Assembly (NCBI RefSeq): GCF_900141995.1
Contig: NZ_FQZA01000004.1
Coordinates: forward strand, 186,001-250,000
Source of the DNA: Palleronia salina
GTDB lineage: Bacteria; Pseudomonadota; Alphaproteobacteria; Rhodobacterales; Rhodobacteraceae
Length of the DNA stretch: 64,000 nt
Direction: 5' to 3'
Made by a program: the position numbers and the translations under genes. This document shows, one piece after another, positions 37,752 to 46,223 of this stretch. A model generated the notes under the pieces. The model ran no database searches and was not told the origin of the DNA. It saw only the letters and a list, made by a program, of their open reading frames with translations. Every line of letters begins with the position of its first letter. Within the stretch, counting starts at the first letter, position 1.

Positions 37752-38986
37752 CAGAACAGGCTCAACTGCTCGGGTGGCGGCGCGAACCGCGCGCGCAGGT
37801 CGACGCTGTCGGTCAGCGCGCCCGGCGTCCATCCGGCGGCGGTGATGAAGGCGCGCGCTTTCTTCAGGCTCGCCCCCATCCGCGTCAGGTCCTCGTAGCG
37901 CAAGGTTCGGTGCCGGCGGGTCGTCAGGATGCGGTTCACCGTCTTCACGCCGAACCCCGGCACGCGCAGAAGCATCTCGCGCGGGGCCGCGTTCACGTCG
38001 AGCGGGAAGTGGTGACGGTTCTGCAAGGCCCAGGCGAGCTTCGGGTCGATCTGGAGGTCGAGATTGCCGCCTTCGGTCGCGCCCGTGATCTCGTCCAGCC
38101 CGAAACCGTAGAAGCGCAGCAGCCAGTCGGCCTGGTAGAGCCGATGCTCACGCTCCAGCGGCGGGCGGATCAGCGGCAGCTTGGCCGAGCTGTCGGGGAT
38201 GGGCGAGAAGGCCGAGTAATAGACGCGCTTGAGCTTGTAGCTGGAGTAGAGCCGCGTGGACTGCCCCAGGATCGTCGCGTCGTTCGCCCCGTCGGCGCCC
38301 ACGATCATCTGGGTCGACTGGCCGGCGGGCGCGAAGCGCGGCGGGCGTTTGCCGGTGTGGGACCGGTCCTTCGACGCCTCCTTCGTCAGCCGTACGTCGG
38401 CCATGGCCTTGCGGATGGTGCCCGGGTCCTTCTCGGGCGCGTAGGACTTCACCGATGCGTCGGTGGGCAGCTCGACATTGATCGACAGGCGATCGGCGTG
38501 GCGCCCGGCCTCCTCGATCAGGTGGGGGGCCGCGTCGGGAATGGTCTTGAGATGGATGTAGCCGCGAAAATTGTGGACCTGCCGCAGCTCGCGCGCGATG
38601 CGCACCATGTCGGCCATGGTGTCGTCCGGCGACTTGATGATCCCGGAGGAGAGAAACAGCCCCTCGATATAGTTGCGGCGGTAGAATTCCAGGGTGAGCT
38701 GGATCACCTCCTCGGGCGAGAAGCGCGCGCGGGTGACATTGCTGCTCACCCGGTTCACGCAATAGGCGCAGTCGTAGATGCAGAAATTCGTCATCAGGAT
38801 CTTCAGCAGGCTGATGCAGCGCCCGTCCGGCGCGTAGGCGTGGCAGATGCCGCTGCCCTCGGTCGAGCCCAGCCCCGAGCCGTCGCGCGACTGCCGCTTG
38901 GACGTGCCCGAAGATGCGCAGGAGGCGTCGTATTTCGCCGCGTCCGAGAGAATCGCGAGCTTCTGTTGAAGATCCAGCTTGGCCAT
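37751..38986 (-). CDS. putative DNA modification/repair radical SAM protein
   Basis: 411 residues. Radical SAM cluster motif CIYDCAYC (Cys69, Cys73, Cys76) in a triose-phosphate-isomerase barrel, with SSGIIKSPDDTM and SINVELPT. The C-terminal part has a helix-hairpin-helix DNA-binding motif (LLRVPGFGVKTVNRIL), and the protein ends with a PCNA/clamp-like tail (EQLSLF), the latter an inference. This is the radical SAM family found next to UdgX genes; reaction unknown. Stop and start codons overlap as TGATG with the UdgX fusion, so the two are coupled. Confidence 0.9.
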   Translation of the reverse strand: MAKLDLQQKLAILSDAAKYDASCASSGTSKRQSRDGSGLGSTEGSGICHAYAPDGRCISLLKILMTNFCIYDCAYCVNRVSSNVTRARFSPEEVIQLTLEFYRRNYIEGLFLSSGIIKSPDDTMADMVRIARELRQVHNFRGYIHLKTIPDAAPHLIEEAGRHADRLSINVELPTDASVKSYAPEKDPGTIRKAMADVRLTKEASKDRSHTGKRPPRFAPAGQSTQMIVGADGANDATILGQSTRLYSSYKLKRVYYSAFSPIPDSSAKLPLIRPPLEREHRLYQADWLLRFYGFGLDEITGATEGGNLDLQIDPKLAWALQNRHHFPLDVNAAPREMLLRVPGFGVKTVNRILTTRRHRTLRYEDLTRMGASLKKARAFITAAGWTPGALTDSVDLRARFAPPPEQLSLF

Positions 38987-39035
38987 GCGTTCACACTACG
39001 TTCACGCCGTGACGCGAACAAGAGGCGAACATGCG

Positions 39036-39425
39036 TTACCGCGCCGCAGCCCCCGCCCGCAGCCAGGCCGCGAACTCGGCCTCGGGCACCCGCGATTGCG
39101 CGAGGTCTTCCATCATGGTGACGACCTCGGCATTGGGCACGTCCAGATCCTGACCGTTCATGTAAAGGAACACGAAGGCGGTCTGGAACGCGGTGCGCTT
39201 GTTGCCGTCGATGAAGGCGTGCGCCTTGGCGATCCCGAAAGCGTAGGCCGCGGCCAGCGCGAAGAGATCAGGATCGCCATAGGCTTGCAGGTTCAGCGGC
39301 CGCCCGCACGCCATTTCCAGCAATGCCTCGTCCCGCATCCCCGGCGTGCCGCCGTGGCGCGAGATCATGCGGTCGTGAATGGCCTTAATTGCTGTGAACG
39401 GCACCCACCGGGGCGCATCGGTCAT
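39036..39425 (-). CDS. doc: Doc-type toxin (Fic family, death-on-curing)
   Basis: 129 residues. The Fic/Doc motif is HAFIDGNKRTAF, beginning at His69. Doc toxins phosphorylate elongation factor Tu and stop translation. The chain is the usual Doc length, with the N-terminal AIHDRMISRHGG and C-terminal helical part intact, so it looks functional. Overlaps by 4 bases (ATGA) an AbrB-type antitoxin gene upstream, forming a toxin-antitoxin operon. Confidence 0.9.
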   Translation of the reverse strand: MTDAPRWVPFTAIKAIHDRMISRHGGTPGMRDEALLEMACGRPLNLQAYGDPDLFALAAAYAFGIAKAHAFIDGNKRTAFQTAFVFLYMNGQDLDVPNAEVVTMMEDLAQSRVPEAEFAAWLRAGAAAR

Positions 39426-39646
39426 GCCAGCGCGTCCATCGCCTTGTCATAGCGACGCGCGCCGACCTCGAGCGCGTCCATGGCGTCGGCGAAGTCGTCC
39501 TCGTGCCGCCGCAAGGCCAGCGACCCGTCATCGGTGCGCACGAGGTAGACGGTATCGCCCTCGGCCGCGTCCAGCACCGCCAGCGCCTCTTTCGAGAGCG
39601 TCAGGACGCAGGAATTGCCGACCTTGCGGATCTTGGTCTCAAACAT
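39422..39646 (-). CDS. AbrB/MazE-type antitoxin
   Basis: 74 residues. Swapped-hairpin AbrB DNA-binding domain: KIRKVGNSCVLTLSKEALAVLDAAEGDTVYLV, followed by an acidic C-terminal tail (HEDDFADAMDALEVGARRYDKAMDALA) that should wrap and inhibit the Doc toxin. The pairing of an AbrB-type antitoxin with Doc is known. A near 30-base inverted repeat just upstream is the probable autoregulatory operator. ATG at 39646. Confidence 0.9.
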   Translation of the reverse strand: MFETKIRKVGNSCVLTLSKEALAVLDAAEGDTVYLVRTDDGSLALRRHEDDFADAMDALEVGARRYDKAMDALA

Positions 39647-39659
39647 GGGTGATACCTCA

Positions 39660-39689
39660 TCTGTATATACCAGAAGATGTATATACAGA
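39660..39689. promoter_or_regulatory. toxin-antitoxin operator (inverted repeat)
   Basis: Perfect 11-base arms TCTGTATATAC and GTATATACAGA with an 8-base spacer, starting 14 bases upstream of the antitoxin ATG. The AT-rich arms contain TATATAC, so the repeat likely overlaps the -10 region and is bound by the AbrB-type antitoxin. Confidence 0.8.
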
Positions 39690-39761
39690 CGGATATTGTC
39701 AAGCGTTGAACAAATCCCTTGCCAGGCGCGAGCCAGGGCCGACCCGGCAATAGTCCGCCTC

Positions 39762-41168
39762 ATGGGTGGCTTCCTCGAAATTTTGAACAACAACGCGGGA
39801 CTAATTGGGTTGCTGGGCCTGACCATCGCGATTGGCGCCGTTGTCTTGCCCCGGATCTGGGCGCGGCAAGAGCGTGAGGAGCAGCGATTGCTGGAAAATG
39901 TGCGCGACCCCACGATATGGGAGGATCTGATCCACGACTACAGACAGCCCCGAGGCGACAGCTATCGGCATGCGCTGGAGTACACGCTTTCAGTGGCAGA
40001 ATATCTTTACGGCGATCGCGCAATCGGCATTCGAACCTATGGTGTGTGCCTCACATTGGCGATGATCTATGCCTTCCTGTCCGTGGCCATCGCCTGGGTG
40101 GCGTTCAACACGCATGCCCCCGCCGGGCTGCCGCTGTTCTTGGACACGCCCGGTACGGACTGGCGGGGAATCGGGCAACGCGGGGGCCAGTTGGCAATGT
40201 TTGCCATCGGCCTTGGAAGCGCCGCGACAATTATCCGGCGAGGCCCTAACATCACGAAATTTTTCGTTGATCGCTATGATCTGCTGATTGGCAGGCTCAC
40301 CACACGCCCCGGCTTCCTAGCGAAGGCGGGGCGTTGGGTAGTCGAGTTAATCGTCGTTGCCATTGTCCCCGCCGCTGCCAATGTCGTCGCCTTTGCCGGT
40401 GCCGGTGCCGTGGCATTTGCCGGTGCCAGCGCCTTCGCCTTTGCCGTTGCCATTGCAGGCACACTTGCCGGTGCCAATGCCTTTGCCGTTATCGTTGCCG
40501 GCGCCGGTGCCATTGCCTTTGCCTTTGCCTTTGCCTTTGCCTTTGCAGAAGGGAAAACACAGATTTTTACCGGCGTCCTCTTGCTATATGCACTTCTTCC
40601 GGTCGGCAACGCCCTTGCAGATTTTCTGTCGGTTGGTGCAACACGATTCTTGCTGCGAAAGCTTGATCAGAAACATGTTTCACTGCGCCGCGTTTTGGGC
40701 CATCTGGTCGCGGACCTCTTCGCTGCCGTGGCCTGCCTGACGATCCTGCTGGTCCTTCTTGCCGGGATTATCGAAGCCGCGCACATGATGTTCCCCCAGT
40801 TGTTCGATTTCGATTGGCGCAGCATTCGCGATGCCCTTGAGCAAGGGGACATGGAACTTGCGCTCCCCGTCGTGCTGATGGCGGTCACGACCCTAATACC
40901 GACGATGTTGCACCTGGTCTTGGGCCTGCAAGCGATCTGGGGTCACCGCAGCCGCGCACGGGCCGAACTGGTAGACATGCTGCAGGGCGCGTCACCCGAA
41001 ATGGTGACGAACTATCAGTTCCGGAAAGAGGCGCAGCGTGTCGTGGACTCGGTCATCATGGCGCGATACCGAAGCCTGCTTCTGGCGGTATTGGTCGTTT
41101 TTCCGGCATTCGCGGGATTCGTGTGGGCCTACTTCTGGGCGCTGCAGGTCTTGTTAAATATCGCCTAG
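39762..41168 (+). CDS. membrane protein with Ala/Phe/Gly repeat segment
   Basis: 468 residues, family not recognised. Membrane helix near residues 8-29, charged segment, helices near 90-115, then a region from about residue 190 to 262 built almost only of Ala, Phe, Gly, Val and Ile in alternation (for example AFAGAGAVAFAGA and a final run of AFAF pairs). More helices follow, with a soluble helical part near 330-440 and a C-terminal helix. The repeat is encoded by near-hexameric DNA. Base composition is lower in GC than the flanks. Lies next to a toxin-antitoxin pair; ends by overlapping the ychF stop codon. Start at ATG 39762, without a strong ribosome-binding site. Confidence 0.65.
   Translation: MGGFLEILNNNAGLIGLLGLTIAIGAVVLPRIWARQEREEQRLLENVRDPTIWEDLIHDYRQPRGDSYRHALEYTLSVAEYLYGDRAIGIRTYGVCLTLAMIYAFLSVAIAWVAFNTHAPAGLPLFLDTPGTDWRGIGQRGGQLAMFAIGLGSAATIIRRGPNITKFFVDRYDLLIGRLTTRPGFLAKAGRWVVELIVVAIVPAAANVVAFAGAGAVAFAGASAFAFAVAIAGTLAGANAFAVIVAGAGAIAFAFAFAFAFAEGKTQIFTGVLLLYALLPVGNALADFLSVGATRFLLRKLDQKHVSLRRVLGHLVADLFAAVACLTILLVLLAGIIEAAHMMFPQLFDFDWRSIRDALEQGDMELALPVVLMAVTTLIPTMLHLVLGLQAIWGHRSRARAELVDMLQGASPEMVTNYQFRKEAQRVVDSVIMARYRSLLLAVLVVFPAFAGFVWAYFWALQVLLNIA
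40373..40550 (+). repeat. degenerate hexanucleotide repeat in coding sequence
   Basis: The sequence is dominated by six-base units of the form GCC-NNT (mostly GCCTTT, GCCGGT, GCCATT, GCCGTT). It ends with five perfect copies of GCCTTT at 40515-40544. Each unit encodes two residues, so changes in copy number keep the frame and would lengthen or shorten the membrane segment. Confidence 0.8.
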
Positions 41169-42262
41169 GCGTTGAACAGGAAGTGCATCACGTCGCCATC
41201 CTTGACGACGTAGCTTTTTCCCTCCACCCGCATCTTGCCGGCGTCCTTCGCGCCCGCCTCGCCGCCCAGCGACACGTAATCGTCGTAGGCCGTCGTCTCG
41301 GCCCGGATGAAGCCGCGCTCGAAATCGCCGTGGATGACGCCGGCGGCCTTGGGGGCCGTGGTGCCGTTGGGGATGGTCCAGGCGCGGGCTTCCTTGGGAC
41401 CGACGGTGAAATAGGTCTGAAGCCCCAGAAGCTGGTAGCCCGCCTGGATCAACCGGTCGAGCCCGGCCTGCTCGAGCCCCAGTTCTTCCAGGAATTCGCG
41501 GGCCTCGTCGGCGTCAAGCTGGGCGATCTCTTCCTCGATCTGGGCCGAGATCACCACGGTGCCCGCGCCCTGCTTCGCCGCCATGTCGGCCACAGCGTCG
41601 GAATGGGCGTTGCCGGTGGCGGCCTCGGCCTCGGACACGTTGCAGACGAACAGGATCGGCTTGGCGGTCAGCAGTTGCAGCATGCGCCACGCCTTGGCGT
41701 CGTCCTCGGCCACCTCGACGGTGCGGGCCGGGCGGCCATCCTCCAACGCGGCCCGGGCCTGCTTCAGCAGGCGTTCCTGCTGCACGGCCTCCTTGTCGCC
41801 GCCGCGCACCTTGCGCGACAAGCCCGCGATGCGCTTCTCCACCGATTCCAGATCGGCGAGCATCAGCTCGGTCTCGATCGTGTCGGCATCGGCGACCGGG
41901 TCCACGCGGCCATCCACGTGGGTCACGTCGTCATCCTCGAAGCAGCGCAGCACGTGGGCGATGGCGTCACATTCGCGGATATTGGCCAGGAACTGGTTGC
42001 CCAGCCCCTCGCCCCGGCTGGCGCCCTTCACCAACCCCGCGATATCCACGAAGGTCATGCGCGCCGGGATGATCTGCTTGGACTTGGCGATGTCCGCCAG
42101 AGTGTCGAGCCGCGTGTCGGGAACGGCGACCTCGCCCACGTTGGGCTCGATGGTGCAGAACGGAAAGTTCGCCGCCTGCGCCGCTGCGGTCTTGGTCAGC
42201 GCGTTGAAAAGGGTCGATTTGCCCACGTTTGGCAGACCGACGATCCCCATCTTGAAGCCCAT
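41165..42262 (-). CDS. ychF: redox-regulated ATPase/GTPase YchF
   Basis: 365 residues. Obg-family P-loop GLPNVGKST at residues 9-17, FVDIAGLVKGASRGEGLGNQFL (switch II/G3) and the C-terminal TGS-like domain (GLQTYFTVGPKEARAWTIPNG, DYVSLGGEAGAKDAGKMRVEGKSYVVKDGDV). YchF binds ATP and the ribosome. Start at ATG 42262; the frame is open 12 codons further but those lack a ribosome-binding site. Its TAG overlaps that of the convergent repeat protein inside CTAG. Confidence 0.96.
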   Translation of the reverse strand: MGFKMGIVGLPNVGKSTLFNALTKTAAAQAANFPFCTIEPNVGEVAVPDTRLDTLADIAKSKQIIPARMTFVDIAGLVKGASRGEGLGNQFLANIRECDAIAHVLRCFEDDDVTHVDGRVDPVADADTIETELMLADLESVEKRIAGLSRKVRGGDKEAVQQERLLKQARAALEDGRPARTVEVAEDDAKAWRMLQLLTAKPILFVCNVSEAEAATGNAHSDAVADMAAKQGAGTVVISAQIEEEIAQLDADEAREFLEELGLEQAGLDRLIQAGYQLLGLQTYFTVGPKEARAWTIPNGTTAPKAAGVIHGDFERGFIRAETTAYDDYVSLGGEAGAKDAGKMRVEGKSYVVKDGDVMHFLFNA

Positions 42263-42326
42263 GACGCATCCCTTCGCTTGGCTGAAACCGCGCCCCATCT
42301 AGGGCGCGCGGCGCAGGCGTGCAAGG

Positions 42327-42521
42327 TCAGGCGCGGTCGCGGCGGTCGGCGTGGGACTGGTAGATCAGAATCCAGGCCAGGAGGATGAACATCGGGTGGG
42401 TCAGACCGCCCGAGATCAGGATGGCCGGCACCCAGATCAGGAAGGTGATGATGGCCGTGAAGACCCGGCCCAGAAGCAGGATCGACAGCGGCGGGAGGAA
42501 AAGGGCAAGCACGTAGTTCAT
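42327..42521 (-). CDS. YqaE/Pmp3 family small membrane protein
   Basis: 64 residues with two membrane helices: MNYVLALFLPPLSILLLG and FTAIITFLIWVPAILISG. This is the Pmp3/YqaE (UPF0057) layout, in which a short loop joins two helices. Family members are often stress- or salt-related and affect membrane potential. The C-terminus is charged (YQSHADRRDRA). ATG at 42521 is the only sensible start. Lies between ychF and the divergent trpA. Confidence 0.85.
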   Translation of the reverse strand: MNYVLALFLPPLSILLLGRVFTAIITFLIWVPAILISGGLTHPMFILLAWILIYQSHADRRDRA

Positions 42522-42603
42522 GAGCGTTAAATAGGGTCGCATCCGCCATTGAACAACGGCGCGCCGCGCGGATATGCAGGGGCGGATCGGAAAAGGGGAT
42601 GAC

Positions 42604-43395
42604 ATGGGCCGCATCGCAGAGTGTTTCGCCAGGTTGCGCACGGAAAACCGCAAGGCCTTCGTCAGCTACATCATGGGCGGCGATCCGGACGTGGAGACCT
42701 CGCTGAAGGTCATGCGCGGCCTGCCCGGCGCCGGCGTCGACATCATCGAACTGGGCCTGCCCTTCACCGACCCCATGGCCGACGGCGAGACGATCCAGCT
42801 GGCCGGGCAGCGGGCGCTGGAAGGCGGGATGACGCTCAACCGGCTGCTCGAGATGGTGCGCGCCTTTCGCCAGGACGACGACACCACGCCCATCGTGGTC
42901 ATGGGCTACTACAACCCGATCTATTCCCACGGGGTCGAGCGGTTCCTGGACGATGCAAAGGCCGCCGGGATCGACGGGCTGATCGTGGTGGACCTTCCGC
43001 CCGAGGAGGACGACGAGCTCTGCCTGCCGGCACTGGCCAAGGGCATCGACTTCATCCGCCTCGCCACGCCCACCACCGACGACGCACGACTGCCCAAGGT
43101 GCTGCAGAACACCAGCGGTTTCGTCTACTATGTCTCGATCACCGGGATCACCGGCGCGGCCGCGGCCCAGTCGACCGAGGTCGGCCCCGAGGTCGCGCGC
43201 ATCAAGGCCAGGACCGACCTGCCCGTCATCGTTGGATTCGGTATCCGCACGCCCGACGCCGCCGCCGAAATCGCGTCGGTGGCCGATGGCTGCGTGGTGG
43301 GCTCGGCCATCGTGGGCGAGCTGGCGAAGGGCCGCCCGGTGGAGGAAGTGCTCGAATTCGTGTCGGGCCTCGCCGGCGGCGCCCACCGCGCCTAA
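42604..43395 (+). CDS. trpA: tryptophan synthase alpha subunit
   Basis: 263 residues. Cleaves indole-3-glycerol phosphate to indole. Catalytic Glu49 and Asp60 are present in [16 protein letters not shown]; later landmarks are [33 protein letters not shown] and [11 protein letters not shown]. It is separated from trpB and trpF, which lie about 12-14 kb away on the other strand. A ribosome-binding site (AAAAGGGGATGAC) precedes ATG 42604. Confidence 0.96.
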   Translation: MGRIAECFARLRTENRKAFVSYIMGGDPDVETSLKVMRGLPGAGVDIIELGLPFTDPMADGETIQLAGQRALEGGMTLNRLLEMVRAFRQDDDTTPIVVMGYYNPIYSHGVERFLDDAKAAGIDGLIVVDLPPEEDDELCLPALAKGIDFIRLATPTTDDARLPKVLQNTSGFVYYVSITGITGAAAAQSTEVGPEVARIKARTDLPVIVGFGIRTPDAAAEIASVADGCVVGSAIVGELAKGRPVEEVLEFVSGLAGGAHRA

Positions 43396-43681
43396 GCCCC
43401 GCACGAAAGGCGCGTGCGCCCCATCACTGGTCCGAAAAATACTCATGGCACGCGGCCTGCCGCCGGTGCACCCTTTTGTGGCAAGCTCCGGTCACCCGGG
43501 TCCCTCCCCCCTTTCGCATCACCGGTCCTCGAATACCCCCGCCGCGCGGCACGCGCGGCCACGCCCAACCGCAGAAGGCCCGGCACGGGCCGACGACGGG
43601 CGAGAGCGACGCGGCATTTGGATTACCCGCGCCATCGGCTAGGTCTGTAGGGGACAACTCCAACGGCAGGCGGGGGGCGGC

Positions 43682-44995
43682 ATGTCCGAACGCAAGACAC
43701 AGATCGTCGTGGTGGGCGGCGGCGCGGCGGGGCTGGGCCTCGTGCGCAAGCTCGGCAAGCGCTACGGGCGCGACCGGCACGACATCATCCTGATCGACCG
43801 CAACCGCACCCATGTCTGGAAGCCGCTCCTGCACGAGGTCGCGGCGGGGTCGCTCGACCCGAATCTCGACGAGGTGGGCTATGGCGGCCACGCGGCGCGC
43901 TGGGGCTACCGCTTCTTCAACGCGGGCCTGGAACGGATCGACCGCGAGAAGCGGATGGTCACCACCGCGCCGCTTCTGGACGAGGAGGGCAGCGTCATCA
44001 TCGACCGCCACGAGATCCGCTATGACTACCTCGTCCTGGCCATGGGCGGGGTCAGCAACGATTTCGGGATCGAGGGCGTGCGCGAGAACGCCATGTTCCT
44101 CGAGGATCGCAAGCAGGCCGACCGGTTCCGGCAGGTCCTTCTGAACGCGTGCCTGCGCGTGAACCAGGCCCGCGCGCGGGGCGAGACGGCGAAGCTGCCG
44201 ATCTGCATCGTTGGCGGTGGCGCCACGGGGGTCGAGCTGTCGGCCGAACTGGTTAACTCGGCCAAGGCGCTGCGCAGCTACGGGCTGGAGGTCTTCGACG
44301 ACAGCGCGATCGAACTGACGCTTCTCGAGGCCGGGCCGCGCCTGCTGCCCGCGCTGGACGAGAAGATCTCGGACAACGTGCGGTCCGAGCTGACATCGCT
44401 GGGGGTCGACGTGCGCACCGAGGCCATGGTCAGCCGGATCGAGCCGGGCCGCGTGCATATCAAGGGCGCTGACGCGCCGCTGGACGCCAAGATGATCCTG
44501 TGGGCCGCCGGCGTGCGCGGCGACGAGGCGGTGAAGGGGATGAGCGACCTGGAACTCAACAAGCTGGACCAGATCGTCGTGAAACCCACGCTGCAGACCA
44601 CCGTGGACGACCGCATCTTCGCCATCGGCGACTGCGCCTTTTGCCACCTGCCCGGCGACGCGCGGCCGATCCCACCGCGCGCGCAAAGCGCCCAGCAGAT
44701 GGCCGATTGCGTCTACGACAACCTCGAACGCGCCCAGCGCGGCCAGAGCCTGAAGGATTTCGTCTACAACGACCGCGGATCGCTGGTGTCGCTGTCGCGC
44801 TTCGCCACCATCGGCAGCCTGATGGGCAACCTCGTGGGCGGCAAGATGGCGATCGAGGGGCGCATCGCCCGCGCCGCCTACATGTCGCTTTACCGGATGC
44901 ATATCCTGAACGTGCACGGCTGGTTCCGCGGCACGGCGCAGATCGTCGTGTCGAAGGTCAACCAGGTGGTCCGCCCGGCGCTGAAGCTGCACTAG
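43682..44995 (+). CDS. ndh: type II NADH dehydrogenase (NDH-2)
   Basis: 437 residues. Passes electrons from NADH to quinone without proton pumping. Two dinucleotide folds: FAD motif VVGGGAAGLG (residues 10-19) and NADH motif IVGGGATGVELSAEL. RNRTHVWKPLLHEVAAGSLD and AIGDCAFC fit NDH-2. The C-terminal amphipathic part (GWFRGTAQIVVSKVNQVVRP) should anchor it to the membrane face. The 286-base gap after trpA contains no gene I can support. Confidence 0.88.
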   Translation: MSERKTQIVVVGGGAAGLGLVRKLGKRYGRDRHDIILIDRNRTHVWKPLLHEVAAGSLDPNLDEVGYGGHAARWGYRFFNAGLERIDREKRMVTTAPLLDEEGSVIIDRHEIRYDYLVLAMGGVSNDFGIEGVRENAMFLEDRKQADRFRQVLLNACLRVNQARARGETAKLPICIVGGGATGVELSAELVNSAKALRSYGLEVFDDSAIELTLLEAGPRLLPALDEKISDNVRSELTSLGVDVRTEAMVSRIEPGRVHIKGADAPLDAKMILWAAGVRGDEAVKGMSDLELNKLDQIVVKPTLQTTVDDRIFAIGDCAFCHLPGDARPIPPRAQSAQQMADCVYDNLERAQRGQSLKDFVYNDRGSLVSLSRFATIGSLMGNLVGGKMAIEGRIARAAYMSLYRMHILNVHGWFRGTAQIVVSKVNQVVRPALKLH

Positions 44996-45004
44996 CGCGC
45001 TGGC

Positions 45005-45679
45005 CTACCCCATGCCGCTGCGGGTGCCGCGCACGCGGACGCGGGCCCGGTCGGTGAGCAGGCTGACAAGGGCCGCACAGCCCCACAGCAGGCAATAGGC
45101 GACGCCCATCGCCAGCACGGCCTGCCCCGGCAGCGGCCCGATCGCCGCCCGCTCGACGATCTGGGCGGCATCCGTCATCGGCTCGGGATGCACCACCAGC
45201 TTGCCCACATAGGCCGCGCTCTGGATCAGCAGGATCCAGAAATAATTGCGCCGGATGCGCCGGCCCAGCGCCACCCAGAGCGACACGTGGTAGCGTGGAT
45301 GCATGTAGTCCTGCGCCAGCGTCTGCTGCCAACCGTGATCCATGTGGTGGTCGCCGTCGTGCAGCATCGGCGCGTAGAAATGCGTTTCGATCCAGCGACA
45401 GCGCGCGCGCCAGACGTTGAAATAGCGATAGCGCCGCGCCTCGAGCCACAGGAAGAAGAAGATCAGCACGCCCACGAGGATCAGCGGCAGGGGCGAGGCC
45501 TGCGGCGCGGCGAAGGAGATCGACAGCGCGATCCCCAGCGTCACCACCGCCCAGTTCGTCGTGGTGTCGAGCCGCGTGCGCCAGATGGTCGAGCGATAGA
45601 CCTCGCCACGATAGAGATGCGCTACGGCGCCGATCTCGGCCGCATCGAGCGGCTTCTGTGCGGCCCCGGTCTCGTCCAT
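45005..45679 (-). CDS. DUF2270 membrane protein
   Basis: 224 residues. Matches DUF2270: VAHLYRGEVYRSTIWRTRLDTTTNWAVVTLG, then RYRYFNVWRARCRWIETHFYAPML and RIRRNYFWILLIQSAAYVGKL. About four membrane helices, with the pairs separated by a cytoplasmic stretch rich in aromatic and basic residues. Function unknown. Its 3' end is 9 bases from the end of ndh (convergent). No obvious partner gene. Confidence 0.85.
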   Translation of the reverse strand: MDETGAAQKPLDAAEIGAVAHLYRGEVYRSTIWRTRLDTTTNWAVVTLGIALSISFAAPQASPLPLILVGVLIFFFLWLEARRYRYFNVWRARCRWIETHFYAPMLHDGDHHMDHGWQQTLAQDYMHPRYHVSLWVALGRRIRRNYFWILLIQSAAYVGKLVVHPEPMTDAAQIVERAAIGPLPGQAVLAMGVAYCLLWGCAALVSLLTDRARVRVRGTRSGMG

Positions 45680-45773
45680 GGCCCCTCCCGCGCTCAGTGT
45701 CGCACGGAGAGCGGGGTATCGCGAAGGAAATTCGGCAGGGATTGGCGTGAGGGCTTCGCCAGTCAGCGGGACA

Positions 45774-46223
45774 TCAGCCGTCGCGGGCCGAATCCATGAC
45801 CTGGCGCAGGCGCTTCAGGAACGGCAGCGCGGCGGCGACCTCGTCGGTCGGGATCTCGGCCGCCAGCCCCTCGATATCGGCCTCGAGCGCGGCCACCGCG
45901 CCGTTCCGGAACGAGCGCCCCGCCTCGGTCAGCCAGACCTGCTTGGACCGCCCGTCCTTCGGATGGGGCCGCAGCGCGACGAGCCCCGCCTTCTCCAGAC
46001 CGGCGAGCGTGTGGGTCATCGACGCCTTGGGCACCTGGAAGGCCCGCGACAGTTCCAGCGGCGTGCGCCCGTCCGACACCCGGATCAGGTGGTTCAGCAC
46101 CGAGAAATGCGAGCGCAGCATGCCCTTGGGCAACTGTGCTTCGAGCAAGGCCGAGCTGAGCTGGTTCACGATGCCGATTTCGTTGAACAGCGTGAACCAG
46201 GTCGCGAAGGGGTCTTCAGACAA
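45774..46223 (-). CDS. MarR family transcriptional regulator
   Basis: 149 residues. Winged helix-turn-helix with LLEAQLPKGMLRSHFSVLNHLIRV, PLELSRAFQVPKASMTHTLAGLEKAGLVALRPHPKDGRSKQVWLTEAG. The wing DGRSKQVWLT is typical of MarR. Its start overlaps by 8 bases the 3' end of the nitroreductase-like gene, so it is the second gene of that operon. The 13-base inverted repeat in front of the operon (47358-47392) is a likely binding site for autoregulation. Confidence 0.9.
   Translation of the reverse strand: MSEDPFATWFTLFNEIGIVNQLSSALLEAQLPKGMLRSHFSVLNHLIRVSDGRTPLELSRAFQVPKASMTHTLAGLEKAGLVALRPHPKDGRSKQVWLTEAGRSFRNGAVAALEADIEGLAAEIPTDEVAAALPFLKRLRQVMDSARDG

Noticed and set aside
40373-40550. Hexameric repeat as a CRISPR array or intergenic satellite
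   Set aside because: Units are 6 bases with no spacers and are in frame inside a long membrane-protein gene.
39036-41168. Prophage or integrative element around the toxin-antitoxin pair
   Set aside because: No integrase, attachment-site repeat or phage structural gene is present; the patch is only about 2 kb.
43396-43681. Possible gene in the trpA-ndh gap
   Set aside because: Open frames here continue other-frame shadows of trpA or are Pro/Arg-rich without a ribosome-binding site or recognisable features.
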